Shown here piece by piece: positions 36,145 to 44,952 of a stretch of 64,000 nt of DNA. Positions within the stretch are counted from its first letter, which is position 1. Every line of letters starts with the position of its first letter. Below the pieces are notes generated by a model, which did not search any database, was not told the origin of the DNA, and saw nothing but the letters and a program-made list of their open reading frames with translations. Both the position numbers and the translations under genes were made by a program. The stretch is from Exiguobacterium antarcticum DSM 14480 (GTDB lineage: Bacteria > Bacillota > Bacilli > Exiguobacteriales > Exiguobacteriaceae), in the NCBI RefSeq assembly GCF_000685865.1, contig NZ_JMKS01000003.1:1054001-1118000 (forward strand). The letters run 5' to 3'.

Positions 36145-37181
36145 CCATCCCACTCCTTGCGCATGACTTTCCGCCCCGTCTCACTACTGAGACGGACCGC
36201 GTTGAGCACCTGCATCGTTCTCAATGCGTCCGTCAAATCAACCGGTAACGCTCCCGTCACTAACCCTGCTGCCAGTGCCTCATAAAAACCGAGATAGCTC
36301 CCTGGAAGTGTCGCCAACCGTTCAGCCGGATGATCGGCAATTTGCAGATATCCATAATCAGCGGTTTCCTCTTGACCGATCGATGCATCGACGGGATGCC
36401 CGGAGGCCAGGCGCGCTTCCTGCGGATCCATCCCGTATTTGATATAACTTCCGCGTGTAGCATGCAACTCAAATCGCGGGGATAATCCTTGAATGAAGGA
36501 ATTGGACCGTAAGATGACCCGGCGCTTGCCGTAACATAACGTGACGTGGAATCCGTCATCCGTCTCCGCTCCGTCACGCTGGAACAAGACATCTCCAACG
36601 ACGGCATCCGGTTCACCGAATAGAGCAAGCGCCTGGTCAATCAAATGCGAGCCGAGATCAAATAAAATGCCCGAGCCCGGTCCTTTCTGTTCACGCCACC
36701 GGTTTCGAACGACCGGTCGATACCGGTCAAACCGTGATTCGAGCAATTGCCAATCCCCAATCTCGTTCATCTCAATCAGCTGTTCGATCGTCAGGAAATC
36801 GCCATCAAAACGGCGGTTTTGATAAACTGCGACTTGAACACCATGCCGGTCTGCAAGACGAATCAGTTCTTCTGCTTCGTCAATCGTCACGACAGCCGGC
36901 TTCTCAAGTAATACATGTTTTTTTGCTTCGATGGCTAGTTTCGCCATCTCGAAATGTAAGGCCGTCGGTGTCGTGATGATGACGAGTTCCGTCTGTTCGT
37001 CTTGTAATGCCTCTTCGAGTGTCCCGATCACCTTTGCTTCCGGAAAAACGGTCGCGACTTTATCCTGTTGGCTCGACACGACTTGACGGACCGTAAATTG
37101 TGGTAAGGCTTGTAAAAGGGGCGCATGAAACGTCACTGCTGAAAATCCGAATCCGACAAGCATCGTTTGAATCGTTGTCAT
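36135..37181 (-). CDS. Gfo/Idh/MocA family oxidoreductase
   Basis: A 348-residue NAD(P)-dependent sugar or inositol dehydrogenase type. N-terminal Rossmann motif VGFGFSAVTFHAPLLQ, conserved E-K-P in LLEKPAVVT, and C-terminal substrate domain with GSGILFDLGSHLIDQAL, the His-containing catalytic segment. AGGAGG precedes the ATG. It follows the DeoR regulator gene by 2 bases. Confidence 0.9.
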   Translation of the reverse strand: MTTIQTMLVGFGFSAVTFHAPLLQALPQFTVRQVVSSQQDKVATVFPEAKVIGTLEEALQDEQTELVIITTPTALHFEMAKLAIEAKKHVLLEKPAVVTIDEAEELIRLADRHGVQVAVYQNRRFDGDFLTIEQLIEMNEIGDWQLLESRFDRYRPVVRNRWREQKGPGSGILFDLGSHLIDQALALFGEPDAVVGDVLFQRDGAETDDGFHVTLCYGKRRVILRSNSFIQGLSPRFELHATRGSYIKYGMDPQEARLASGHPVDASIGQEETADYGYLQIADHPAERLATLPGSYLGFYEALAAGLVTGALPVDLTDALRTMQVLNAVRLSSETGRKVMRKEWDGWN

Positions 37182-37183
37182 TG

Positions 37184-37939
37184 TTATTCCTCCTCTGCTG
37201 TTTCAAGCAGGACGTCTGCTTGAGTCAACCAATCGTGCCACGTGCCATCGGGTGTTTGATCTGTGATTAAGACGTCGATTTGATCGAGATCACAGACTTT
37301 GTGCAGAAAACGTTTTTCGAACTTCGTATGATCCGCAAGGACAATGATTTCCGCGCTACTGCGGATCATCGCTTTTTTGACGATGGCTTCCTCGAGATTT
37401 TCTGCAAAGACCCCTTGCTCGGTCAGTCCGCACGCACCAAGAAACACACGGTCGACTTGATAATTCAGGATATCGTCCGCCGTCTTAATCCCGACTAAAC
37501 TCCGGGCATGACGATCGAGCTTCCCGCCGGTCACATATAGTTCGATCTCCGGTCGTGCTTCCAACTGCTCTACGACCGCAAGTGAGTTCGTAATGACTTG
37601 AACCGGTTGAACCGGTAAATGGACGGTCATCCGTGCAACCGTCGTCGCAGCATCCAAAATGATTTTTTGATGTGGAGTGATATAGGTGATCGCACGTTGT
37701 GCAATCCGATCTTTTTCCGGCTGCTCCGTCCGCCGGTCATACTGGACGGTCGTGTTCGTACCGACACGGATCAATCCGTTTTTGACACGGATGATTTTCC
37801 CTTCCTGCTCCAATTGAATCAAATCACGCCGGGCCGTATCCCTCGAAATCCGGTACTCTTCCATCAACTGATCAAGTGAAATTTCGGGCGTCGTCTTGAT
37901 CCACTCCCGCATCTGTTGCAATCGTTCGTGTTGTGCCAT
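37184..37939 (-). CDS. DeoR-family transcriptional regulator
   Basis: A 251-residue repressor with an N-terminal helix-turn-helix (ISLDQLMEEYRISRDTARRDL) and a C-terminal phosphosugar-binding domain (ILDAATTVARM, LYVTGGKLDRHARSLVG, FLGACGLTEQGVF, VLADHTKFEKR). ATG at 37939 follows AAGGGGG. It heads a three-gene operon with the oxidoreductase and the UPF0303 protein, pointing to regulation by a phosphorylated sugar, not identified. Confidence 0.9.
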   Translation of the reverse strand: MAQHERLQQMREWIKTTPEISLDQLMEEYRISRDTARRDLIQLEQEGKIIRVKNGLIRVGTNTTVQYDRRTEQPEKDRIAQRAITYITPHQKIILDAATTVARMTVHLPVQPVQVITNSLAVVEQLEARPEIELYVTGGKLDRHARSLVGIKTADDILNYQVDRVFLGACGLTEQGVFAENLEEAIVKKAMIRSSAEIIVLADHTKFEKRFLHKVCDLDQIDVLITDQTPDGTWHDWLTQADVLLETAEEE

Positions 37940-38072
37940 GTCGGATTCCCCCTTGTCTCTCCCTTCCACTTTAAGTTTTTTAATTAATATATGCAATTTT
38001 AATGCAAAATAACTTTAGGAGATTCGGGTAAAGAATGAGAAAGACCCGACTTTCATTAAGGAGGAATCTATC

Positions 38073-38912
38073 ATGCGGACGATTTTCATTACTGGTGCTT
38101 CATCCGGAATTGGTCTTGCGACGGCGACTCGTTTTGCCGATGAAGGATGGACCGTTTATGCCGGGATTCGACAAGTGACACCTGAACTCGAGCAGCATAC
38201 TTTACCTCATTTACATTTTCTTGAAGTTGATGTGACGGACCTGACGAGTCTGAAGCAAGCCGTCTCTGTGATTGAACAGGAAGCCGGACACTTAAACGCT
38301 TTATTTTGTAATGCCGGTCAAGGTCTGTTGCGGGCGCTTGGACAAGCGACAAGTTATGAGATCAAGCAACTGTTTGACACCAATGTCTTTGGTGTCATGC
38401 GAACGATTGAATGTTGTTTACCGCTTCTAAAAGCCGCTCCGCAGGGGAGTCATCTGCTCGCAACATCAAGTATCAGCGGACTGGTCGGTCAGCCGATGAA
38501 CGAAATTTATTGTGCCAGTAAATTCGCACTCGAAGGACTGTTCGAGAGTCTCGCGACCTATTACAAACCGTTTTTCTCGATTGATGTCACACTGATTGAA
38601 CCGGCTGCCGTCGAAACGAATTTTACGGCAAACGTCCTTGATCGCCTGGAACAGACAGGCGGATTACACGACGATGACTTCAAACCAATCGTCGAACGGT
38701 ATTTGAAGACGTACCGGATCCGTCATAAAAACCGGCAAGCCGCCAGTGAGATTGCCGAACTGATTTTTGACTTGGTCCAGTCTGATGAGAAACCGTTACG
38801 CGTCCGGACGGCTCCGGAAGACGAGGCGTTTGTCGCCCATAAAACAGCGAACGATCCATCCGGTCTCGTCGGGACACTCAAAACCCGGCAACTGACATTA
38901 AATTTAGATTGA
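38073..38912 (+). CDS. Short-chain dehydrogenase/reductase
   Basis: A 279-residue classical SDR: GASSGIGLATATRF cofactor loop, CNAGQGLL, Ser in TSSISGLVGQP and YxxxK in IYCASKFALEGLFESLA. The extended C-terminal part resembles retinol or ketosteroid dehydrogenase-like SDRs, but the substrate is unknown. AAGGAGG precedes the ATG. Not obviously part of an operon. Confidence 0.88.
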   Translation: MRTIFITGASSGIGLATATRFADEGWTVYAGIRQVTPELEQHTLPHLHFLEVDVTDLTSLKQAVSVIEQEAGHLNALFCNAGQGLLRALGQATSYEIKQLFDTNVFGVMRTIECCLPLLKAAPQGSHLLATSSISGLVGQPMNEIYCASKFALEGLFESLATYYKPFFSIDVTLIEPAAVETNFTANVLDRLEQTGGLHDDDFKPIVERYLKTYRIRHKNRQAASEIAELIFDLVQSDEKPLRVRTAPEDEAFVAHKTANDPSGLVGTLKTRQLTLNLD

Positions 38913-39002
38913 CTCCCCTCTTGTTCAAAATAAAATAGATTCATCCTTTTCTTCTTCTTATAATGGGACTATCACTCAATCTATTAAGAAGGACGGGTTT
39001 TC

Positions 39003-40586
39003 ATGAGGTCTTTATTTTTGTACGCTGCTGTCTATCTGATCCCGACATTCATAATGTTTTACATGGCCGTCGATATCTTTTTACGGAATCCGAGACGTTC
39101 GCAACACCGGTTGTTGAGCTTGTTTACCTTTGCCTACGGAATGTTGTTCCTCGGTGAGTTTTTCCGAAATACAGCTCCGGTTTCGATGAGTCCCGCTTTT
39201 GTGACGTATTGGTTCGGAAATGCCGGCTTACTTGTCTTTAGTACATCCCTGCATTTCATCTTCCGCATCTCGAATCTTTGGAAAAAGATGCCCCGCCTGC
39301 TTTATCCGGGCATCTTTTACCTGCCGATGGTCATCGTCTTGTTCACCTATGTCTTTCAGACGAACGTCATCAACAGTCAACAGTTCAACCAGATCGGGCT
39401 GTTCATCTATCCGGAGTTCAATACGTCCTATTTGATCACGATGACATTCGGGAACGTCTTCCATGTGCTCGTGATTGTTCTCTTGGTGTATGCCCGAACG
39501 CAACTGCGTGACGCACGACGTGGCATCATCAACGTCTTGCTTGGTGTTGCGCTGATCGTCCTCGCTTGGGACATTATATTCGGCTACAACTCGTTTTATG
39601 GTGTCATGCCACCGTATGCTTATATATACGGGGGTCTGTTTTGGGCAGCAGCCTTGACGATCGCAATGCGTCGGTTTGATTATTTGGCGTCCTATCAAAA
39701 ACGGTTTGCGACCCTCTATGACTTGAATCCGTCCGCAATTTTGTTACTCGATCGTCACGGACGGATTGAAAGTGCGAATCCTGCCGCTTTTACGTTACTG
39801 AAGGAACAAAACTTGTTGGGTCACCCGTTCGCCGATTATCTGCCGGAGAAAAAACAGCAGGACTGGACGGCTCATTACGAGGTCCATTTCCAGTCTCAGC
39901 GCAAATTCAATGAGTACGAAACGAAAGTCGTCACACGGGAACAGCAGGAACGGTATGTCGTGATGGACGCTGACTTCGTTTTCATCGAACAGGAACTTCA
40001 TGGCATGTTACTGATCCGGGACATTCAGTCCTTCAAAGAAGCCGAGCAGACGATCCGCTTTTTCGCCTACCATGATCCGTTAACCAAAATTGCCAATCGT
40101 CGAAGTTTTTACGAAAAAGCCGGACAGGAAATCTTAGAACGGGACAGCATCACAATTGTTGTCGTTGATCTCGATGGTTTCAAAGGGATCAATGATACGT
40201 ACGGACACCAGATTGGTGATGCCTTTTTGATTCATTTGGCACGTCTGCTCGAGCAGGAGGTCGAATCGCTCGGGTTTGCGGCACGGGTCGGTGGCGACGA
40301 ATTCTTTTTACTGTTGTATGACCAGACACCTGATCAGCTCCATCGGTTCACGACGTCCCTCTTAACGACCTTCCAAAACAATCCGTTTGTTTTAGCCGAA
40401 GAGTTGATTGAGATTCGGACGAGTATCGGATTGAGTTATTCACCCGATCATGGAATCAGCCTCGATACATTGATTCATCATGCTGATCAGGCGATGTATC
40501 ACATTAAGTACAACGGTAAAAACGGCTATCGTATTCATGATACGCTGGACCCGGTCCAACGACCGTATGAAGGAGGAACCCGATGA
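39003..40586 (+). CDS. Membrane-bound diguanylate cyclase with PAS domain
   Basis: A 527-residue protein with about seven N-terminal hydrophobic helices (1-225), a PAS domain (LYDLNPSAILLLDRHGRIES) and a GGDEF domain with intact motif RVGGDEFFLLL near residue 429. It should make c-di-GMP in response to a membrane signal. The C-terminal end overlaps the next gene by 4 bases, coupling it to an ion-channel-like protein. Confidence 0.88.
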   Translation: MRSLFLYAAVYLIPTFIMFYMAVDIFLRNPRRSQHRLLSLFTFAYGMLFLGEFFRNTAPVSMSPAFVTYWFGNAGLLVFSTSLHFIFRISNLWKKMPRLLYPGIFYLPMVIVLFTYVFQTNVINSQQFNQIGLFIYPEFNTSYLITMTFGNVFHVLVIVLLVYARTQLRDARRGIINVLLGVALIVLAWDIIFGYNSFYGVMPPYAYIYGGLFWAAALTIAMRRFDYLASYQKRFATLYDLNPSAILLLDRHGRIESANPAAFTLLKEQNLLGHPFADYLPEKKQQDWTAHYEVHFQSQRKFNEYETKVVTREQQERYVVMDADFVFIEQELHGMLLIRDIQSFKEAEQTIRFFAYHDPLTKIANRRSFYEKAGQEILERDSITIVVVDLDGFKGINDTYGHQIGDAFLIHLARLLEQEVESLGFAARVGGDEFFLLLYDQTPDQLHRFTTSLLTTFQNNPFVLAEELIEIRTSIGLSYSPDHGISLDTLIHHADQAMYHIKYNGKNGYRIHDTLDPVQRPYEGGTR

Positions 40587-40909
40587 TTTCCATGCTTGCG
40601 ATTTTTTCACGTTTATTCAAAGGATTACGGCACGCGTTTCAGTTATCTTATTTCCGCGGCTTATTGATTCTTTGTCTGTTGACGTTACTGTCCGGAACGA
40701 TTTTTTACAGCACTCAAGAAAATTTAACTGTCGTAGACGCGCTTTATTTCTGTATCACGACGCTGAGCACGGTCGGTCATCCGACGTTCGCTCCCGTCAC
40801 GACACTCGGAAAAGTCTTTACGATGGCCTACATCACAATCGGATGTGGTTTATTCCTGACGTTGATTGCCACACTAGCCTATGTCTTGATTAAGGAACAA
40901 GAAGATTGA
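40583..40909 (+). CDS. Two-helix potassium-channel-like protein with unusual filter
   Basis: A 108-residue protein with two membrane helices (about 27-45 and 82-103) flanking a pore loop. The pore reads TTLSTVGHPTFAP, where canonical potassium channels have TVGYGD. The fold is that of the Ion_trans_2 family, but the filter Tyr-Gly-Asp is replaced by His-Pro-Thr, so ion selectivity is uncertain. GGAGG lies upstream. It overlaps the cyclase gene by 4 bases. Confidence 0.8.
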   Translation: MISMLAIFSRLFKGLRHAFQLSYFRGLLILCLLTLLSGTIFYSTQENLTVVDALYFCITTLSTVGHPTFAPVTTLGKVFTMAYITIGCGLFLTLIATLAYVLIKEQED

Positions 40910-40923
40910 AAGGAGATGGCGGG

Positions 40924-41562
40924 ATGCGGCAAGCAGCCATTCAAAATAATTTCGATTGGTGTCGTCTGATTTGCGAACTAAACGGATGTACCGTCACGGA
41001 AACACACGACAGCTGGAAAGCGACAGGTAACGTTCCGCCTCTTTATCCGGAAATGATGGTCCGCTCTCACCAGCAACAACTGGACCTGTCCGGGATTACG
41101 AGCGTCAAGGATTGTACCGCCAGTTACGATTTTTCACGCGCTGGACTGACACACCTGTTCACGGCGGAATGGATTACGCGCCGCCCGATCCTTGATCGCC
41201 GGGCACTCCCCGTCGATTGGACCGTCGTGACCGACTTGAAGGAATCGACACGTTTTTTCAACATCATCGATACGGATGATGTCCCGAAGACGTTGTTTGA
41301 ACGCTCCGATGTCCGGCTGTTTTTTTCCGAGCCTCAACAGGCGGGTTTTATCGCCTACTCGAACGGACAGACGACCGGTCTGTCCCACCTGACATCAAAC
41401 TATCTCGATGAACGACTTTGGGATGACGTCATTCGTCTCAGTTCCGCCCACTTTCCGGGACAGCCGCTCGTCGGGTATGAATACGGTGATCAGCTGATTA
41501 CTGCCCTTGAAGCCGGGTTTGATGATATCGGTCCGCTTGCGGTGTGGATAAGATCAATCTAA
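40924..41562 (+). CDS. Hypothetical protein, possibly acetyltransferase-like
   Basis: A 212-residue soluble protein. The start at 40924 is set by AAAGGAG 8 bases upstream. I do not recognise the family. The last third (GFIAYSNGQTTGLSHL and later GYEYGDQLITALEAGFDDIG) resembles the end of GNAT acetyltransferases, where a G-Y-E..GF pattern is common, but no clear acetyl-CoA loop is seen. It is close behind the channel gene and probably co-transcribed. Confidence 0.6.
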   Translation: MRQAAIQNNFDWCRLICELNGCTVTETHDSWKATGNVPPLYPEMMVRSHQQQLDLSGITSVKDCTASYDFSRAGLTHLFTAEWITRRPILDRRALPVDWTVVTDLKESTRFFNIIDTDDVPKTLFERSDVRLFFSEPQQAGFIAYSNGQTTGLSHLTSNYLDERLWDDVIRLSSAHFPGQPLVGYEYGDQLITALEAGFDDIGPLAVWIRSI

Positions 41563-41713
41563 ATCGATTCCATTTTGAGAGTATATGTAGGAACCCTTAT
41601 TTCCTTGTCTTCGATAGATGTGCTAAGGTTGGCATCACTCAAAAAGACAAACAGGAGGTGAGGGTTGTCTTTTATCCCACTAAAAAATATTGTTTATCCG
41701 ACAACCAAAATTC

Positions 41714-43285
41714 ATGAAAAGAACAACTTTTTTCACTTTAAATACGTTAGGGGCGAAACGCGGTGGTCTGGTCAAAGCCGTCATCAAACGAGCAAATGCG
41801 GTTGCCGCCGCTGAACCAGACCGGGCTGTCCATCTTCTGACACTTGGTCTCCAGACTCAGATCGATAGTGTCCGAGAAGAGATGATACAGCTTGATCTTC
41901 TGAATCCGCGTGTTCAGGTCACGAACTTGATCCATACGTTAGGACAACAGAAGGCAAACGAGAAGCAGACAAAATCCCGATTCTTGAAACGGTTAAATCG
42001 GCACTTCATCGTCTTTGATGACGTAAGCCGGTCGGAAAATGATTCCTACCGTGTCTTTGACAATGGCGTCTACGTCCAATATGTCCGTTTTGATGCAATG
42101 GATCGTCTTGTTTTCATCGACTATTTTTCAGATACACGTCATCGACTAAAACGGGAAGAATATCTTGAAAACGGACAACTGTTCCAGATCATTCATTATT
42201 CCACGACGACGAACAAACCCGTTTCACGCCAGTTTCTTCACGGCAACGGCACCTGTTATTTAACGCTTTGGCACAAGATGAATTCCGTGGACTGGAGTCA
42301 TCTGTTTTATTTCGGAAAAAACGAACAGCTCCAATTCAATGACCCTGCTGCTTTTTATACGTTTGCGCTCAATCAATTGTTGGCACAGTATCCGGCCGTC
42401 TTGTTGTCCTCCGAATTCAGGGATCGTCTACCAAACCTTCCTAAACGAAATCTGGATGCAGTCGTATTAGATGTCTCACACTCTGACATTCGGAAAATCG
42501 CATTCGGACACAGCAATCATTTTGTTGCGCCTTTTGATGAGACGACTTCCATCAGTGGTGTTTGGAATACCTTGTTTGAACGACTCGGTGAATGGAGCGC
42601 CATCATCACGGCGACGACACGACAAGCGACTCACATGACTCAAAAGTTTGGACACGATTCCCTGTTTCACTCGATTCCGCACGCTTTTACGAATCGGGTA
42701 GCAGGCAACATCGTGTCGGATGCGGTGAACCCAAATCGGTTTGTTGTCGTCTCACGGATTCAAGTCAAAAAAGATGTCGCGGAAAGTATCCGGGTCATGC
42801 GGCAGATCGTTGACCGTAATCCGCATGCGTTCCTGGACTTTTATGGCTTTGGATACAATGATCCGCTCGAAAAAGAACTGCATGCGTTGATCAAAGAACT
42901 GAAATTAACGGAACATATCCATTTTAAAGGCTTTGTGACCGACATGCAGGAAGCGTATGCAGGTGCAGTCGCAACACTCTTCACTTCCCAATCGGAAGGG
43001 TTCGGTATGGCGATTCTCGAAAGCATGAGCTACGGGATTCCCGTCATTGCTTACGATATTTGTTATGGTCCGGCAGAAATCATCGAAGATGGCGTGACCG
43101 GACGCCTGATTCCAAAACGGGAGACACAACAGTTGGCTGAAGCCGCCATCGACTTGATGGAGCATCCTGAAACACGACGAACGATGGGATTACGCGCAGT
43201 TGGAGCACTTGAACCGTTCTCCGATCAACAGTACGAAACCAACTGGGTGAACCTGTTAGACAAACTCGACTCATCCATGGTCTGA
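41714..43285 (+). CDS. Glycosyltransferase family 4-type enzyme
   Basis: A glycosyltransferase of about 523 residues resembling poly(glycerol-phosphate) or accessory Sec-type glucosyltransferases. The GT-B C-terminal half shows VVVSRIQVKKDVAESIRVMR, FYGFGYNDPLEKEL, HFKGFVTD and the donor-site SEGFGMAILESMSYGIPVIAYD. No ribosome binding site fits the ATG at 41714 or TTG at 41690. A good AGGAGGTGA at 41653 serves a TTG at 41665 in the wrong frame; losing one A from the A6 run at 41682-41687 would join the two. The N-terminus is therefore uncertain and the gene may be frameshifted. Confidence 0.8.
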   Translation: MKRTTFFTLNTLGAKRGGLVKAVIKRANAVAAAEPDRAVHLLTLGLQTQIDSVREEMIQLDLLNPRVQVTNLIHTLGQQKANEKQTKSRFLKRLNRHFIVFDDVSRSENDSYRVFDNGVYVQYVRFDAMDRLVFIDYFSDTRHRLKREEYLENGQLFQIIHYSTTTNKPVSRQFLHGNGTCYLTLWHKMNSVDWSHLFYFGKNEQLQFNDPAAFYTFALNQLLAQYPAVLLSSEFRDRLPNLPKRNLDAVVLDVSHSDIRKIAFGHSNHFVAPFDETTSISGVWNTLFERLGEWSAIITATTRQATHMTQKFGHDSLFHSIPHAFTNRVAGNIVSDAVNPNRFVVVSRIQVKKDVAESIRVMRQIVDRNPHAFLDFYGFGYNDPLEKELHALIKELKLTEHIHFKGFVTDMQEAYAGAVATLFTSQSEGFGMAILESMSYGIPVIAYDICYGPAEIIEDGVTGRLIPKRETQQLAEAAIDLMEHPETRRTMGLRAVGALEPFSDQQYETNWVNLLDKLDSSMV

Positions 43286-43313
43286 TGCTTTACGTTCCCC
43301 TATATAATTGTTC

Positions 43314-43370
43314 AAAAAAAGTATCGTCTCGCCGTATCTCAACAGATTCGGCAGAACGATACTTTTTTTT
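43314..43370. terminator. Bidirectional terminator
   Basis: AAAAAAAGTATCGT...ACGATACTTTTTTTT with CTGCCGAA-type pairing inside. Serves the glycosyltransferase gene and the opposing mgtE. Confidence 0.85.
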
Positions 43371-44721
43371 ACATCAAGCGACTGATAAACGCCGTCGCGA
43401 TTCCAAAATAGACGAGTAACGATAAGATATCATTTAATGTCGTAATGAGTGGACCCGACGCAATCGCCGGGTCGATGTTCAGACGGTGCAGAATCAGCGG
43501 GATGATCGTTCCGGCAAGCGTTCCAAAAATCAGTGTGATGATCAGTGAACTGCCGACGACGAGACCGAGAATCGGATCGCCTTGCCAGACATAGGCGATG
43601 ATGGCAATCAAAATCCCACATGTCACACCGATGATCAGACCGACACGCAGTTCCCGCATGATCAGTCGGGTGACGACCTTCTTATCGACTTCGCGCGTGA
43701 TCAATCCGCGAACGACGACTGCAAGCGACTGTGTCCCCGTATTCCCTGTCATACCGGCGATCATCGGCATGAAAAAGGCTAACGCCACAACTTTTGATAA
43801 CGTCTCTTCAAATTGACTGATGATCGATCCCGAGACCAGTCCGATGAATAACAGCAAAATCAGCCAGGGCAAACGACGTGTCGCCGCCGTCCAGGGTTTT
43901 GTATCAAAATCAATCGATTTACCGGACGCCGATAATTTTTCGATGTCTTCGTTTGCTTCTTCCCGCAAGACGTCAAGAGCATCATCCACGGTAATCAGCC
44001 CAACCAGGACTTGACCTTCGACGACCGGTAACGACACCAAGTCGTAACGCTCGAACATCTTCGCGACATCTTCCTGATCGGTCTCAGACGAGACACTGAT
44101 GACTTTCCGGTCCATCACGTCCGCAATCCGTTCCTCGTTACTCGCGAGAATCAAATCACGGTACGAGATGACTCCGACGAGTTGACTCAGCTGATTGACG
44201 ACATAGACGTAATTGATCGTCTCCGAGTATTCGATATAGTCCCGCATCTTCTCAACCGTTTCGCCGATCGTCGACTCATCCGTTACCCAAATGAAACGGT
44301 TTGTCATCAAGCGGCCTGCCGTCTCTGCCGGGTACGTCAGTAAGTTTCGAACAATCAATGCCTCGTCCTGACGCATACCGGACAGTAACCGATCGACTTC
44401 TTCTTTTGGTAATTCTTCCAGTATGTCCGCCAAATCATCATTTTCCATCAAGTCCATGACGTGACCTGCATGTTCGACGTCAAGACGTCGCAACACTTCA
44501 AGTTGCTGCTCCAGTTCTAACTCCTCGATGACGTCCGCGAGACGTTCATGATCGAGATAACGCAGCAGACGTTCTTGTTCGGTCGGTCCCAGTTCACCGT
44601 ACCAGTTTGCTAAGTCATATGGATAGACTTCTTCAATCACTTGCTGCGCCTCTTCACGCCGCTCTTTCATTAATGCCTCAAGTAACAGCAACTTCCATTG
44701 TTGTTCCTCTGACTGACTCAT
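43369..44721 (-). CDS. mgtE: Magnesium transporter MgtE
   Basis: A 450-residue magnesium channel. N-terminal superhelical domain with alternating acidic helices (LADVIEELELEQQLEVLRRL), a CBS pair (about 135-255) that senses magnesium, then five membrane helices with the pore-helix region FFMPMIAGMTGNTGTQSLAV and a C-terminal NDILSLLVYFGIA. ATG at 44721 follows a GGGGGTGGTAGG purine run. Divergent from the manganese transporter operon. Confidence 0.93.
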   Translation of the reverse strand: MSQSEEQQWKLLLLEALMKERREEAQQVIEEVYPYDLANWYGELGPTEQERLLRYLDHERLADVIEELELEQQLEVLRRLDVEHAGHVMDLMENDDLADILEELPKEEVDRLLSGMRQDEALIVRNLLTYPAETAGRLMTNRFIWVTDESTIGETVEKMRDYIEYSETINYVYVVNQLSQLVGVISYRDLILASNEERIADVMDRKVISVSSETDQEDVAKMFERYDLVSLPVVEGQVLVGLITVDDALDVLREEANEDIEKLSASGKSIDFDTKPWTAATRRLPWLILLLFIGLVSGSIISQFEETLSKVVALAFFMPMIAGMTGNTGTQSLAVVVRGLITREVDKKVVTRLIMRELRVGLIIGVTCGILIAIIAYVWQGDPILGLVVGSSLIITLIFGTLAGTIIPLILHRLNIDPAIASGPLITTLNDILSLLVYFGIATAFISRLM

Positions 44722-44791
44722 CCTACCACCCCCACGTTTTCTCCTCTTCCATCTTAGCACGATGCTTTCAAAAGCACTTCTACGAAAGCAG

Positions 44792-44820
44792 TTGACATTT
44801 CTTTCGTTGCACCTTAAAAT
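44792..44820 (+). promoter_or_regulatory. Promoter of the manganese transporter operon
   Basis: TTGACA (44792-44797), 17-base spacer, TAAAAT (44815-44820). The first MntR-type box begins at the end of the -10. Confidence 0.65.
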
Positions 44821-44835
44821 TTGCCTTAAGGAAAC
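44820..44835 (+). promoter_or_regulatory. MntR-type box 1
   Basis: TTTGCCTTAAGGAAAC, a near palindrome matching the DtxR/MntR operator pattern TTTGCCTTRRGGRAAC. It overlaps the predicted start of transcription, so Mn(II)-bound regulator would block initiation. Confidence 0.65.
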
Positions 44836-44893
44836 ATTATTAGTCGGAAGAATAATCCGTGACAATAGACAAACTATTTTTTTAGTCTTTTTC

Positions 44894-44909
44894 TTGCCTT
44901 AGGGAAACA
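44894..44909 (+). promoter_or_regulatory. MntR-type box 2
   Basis: TTGCCTTAGGGAAACA repeats the same palindrome 74 bases downstream within the leader. The region 44836-44952 otherwise holds only the ribosome binding site GAAAGGAG. Confidence 0.55.
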
Positions 44910-44952
44910 TTTGTTTTCCCACTAAAATTCACGAAGGAAAGGAGCTTTTTGT

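Noticed and set aside
37940-38072. TGCATTAAAATTGCA near 38 kb as a DeoR operator
   Set aside because: The symmetry is only in the outer four bases and no second copy was seen, so it is not supported.
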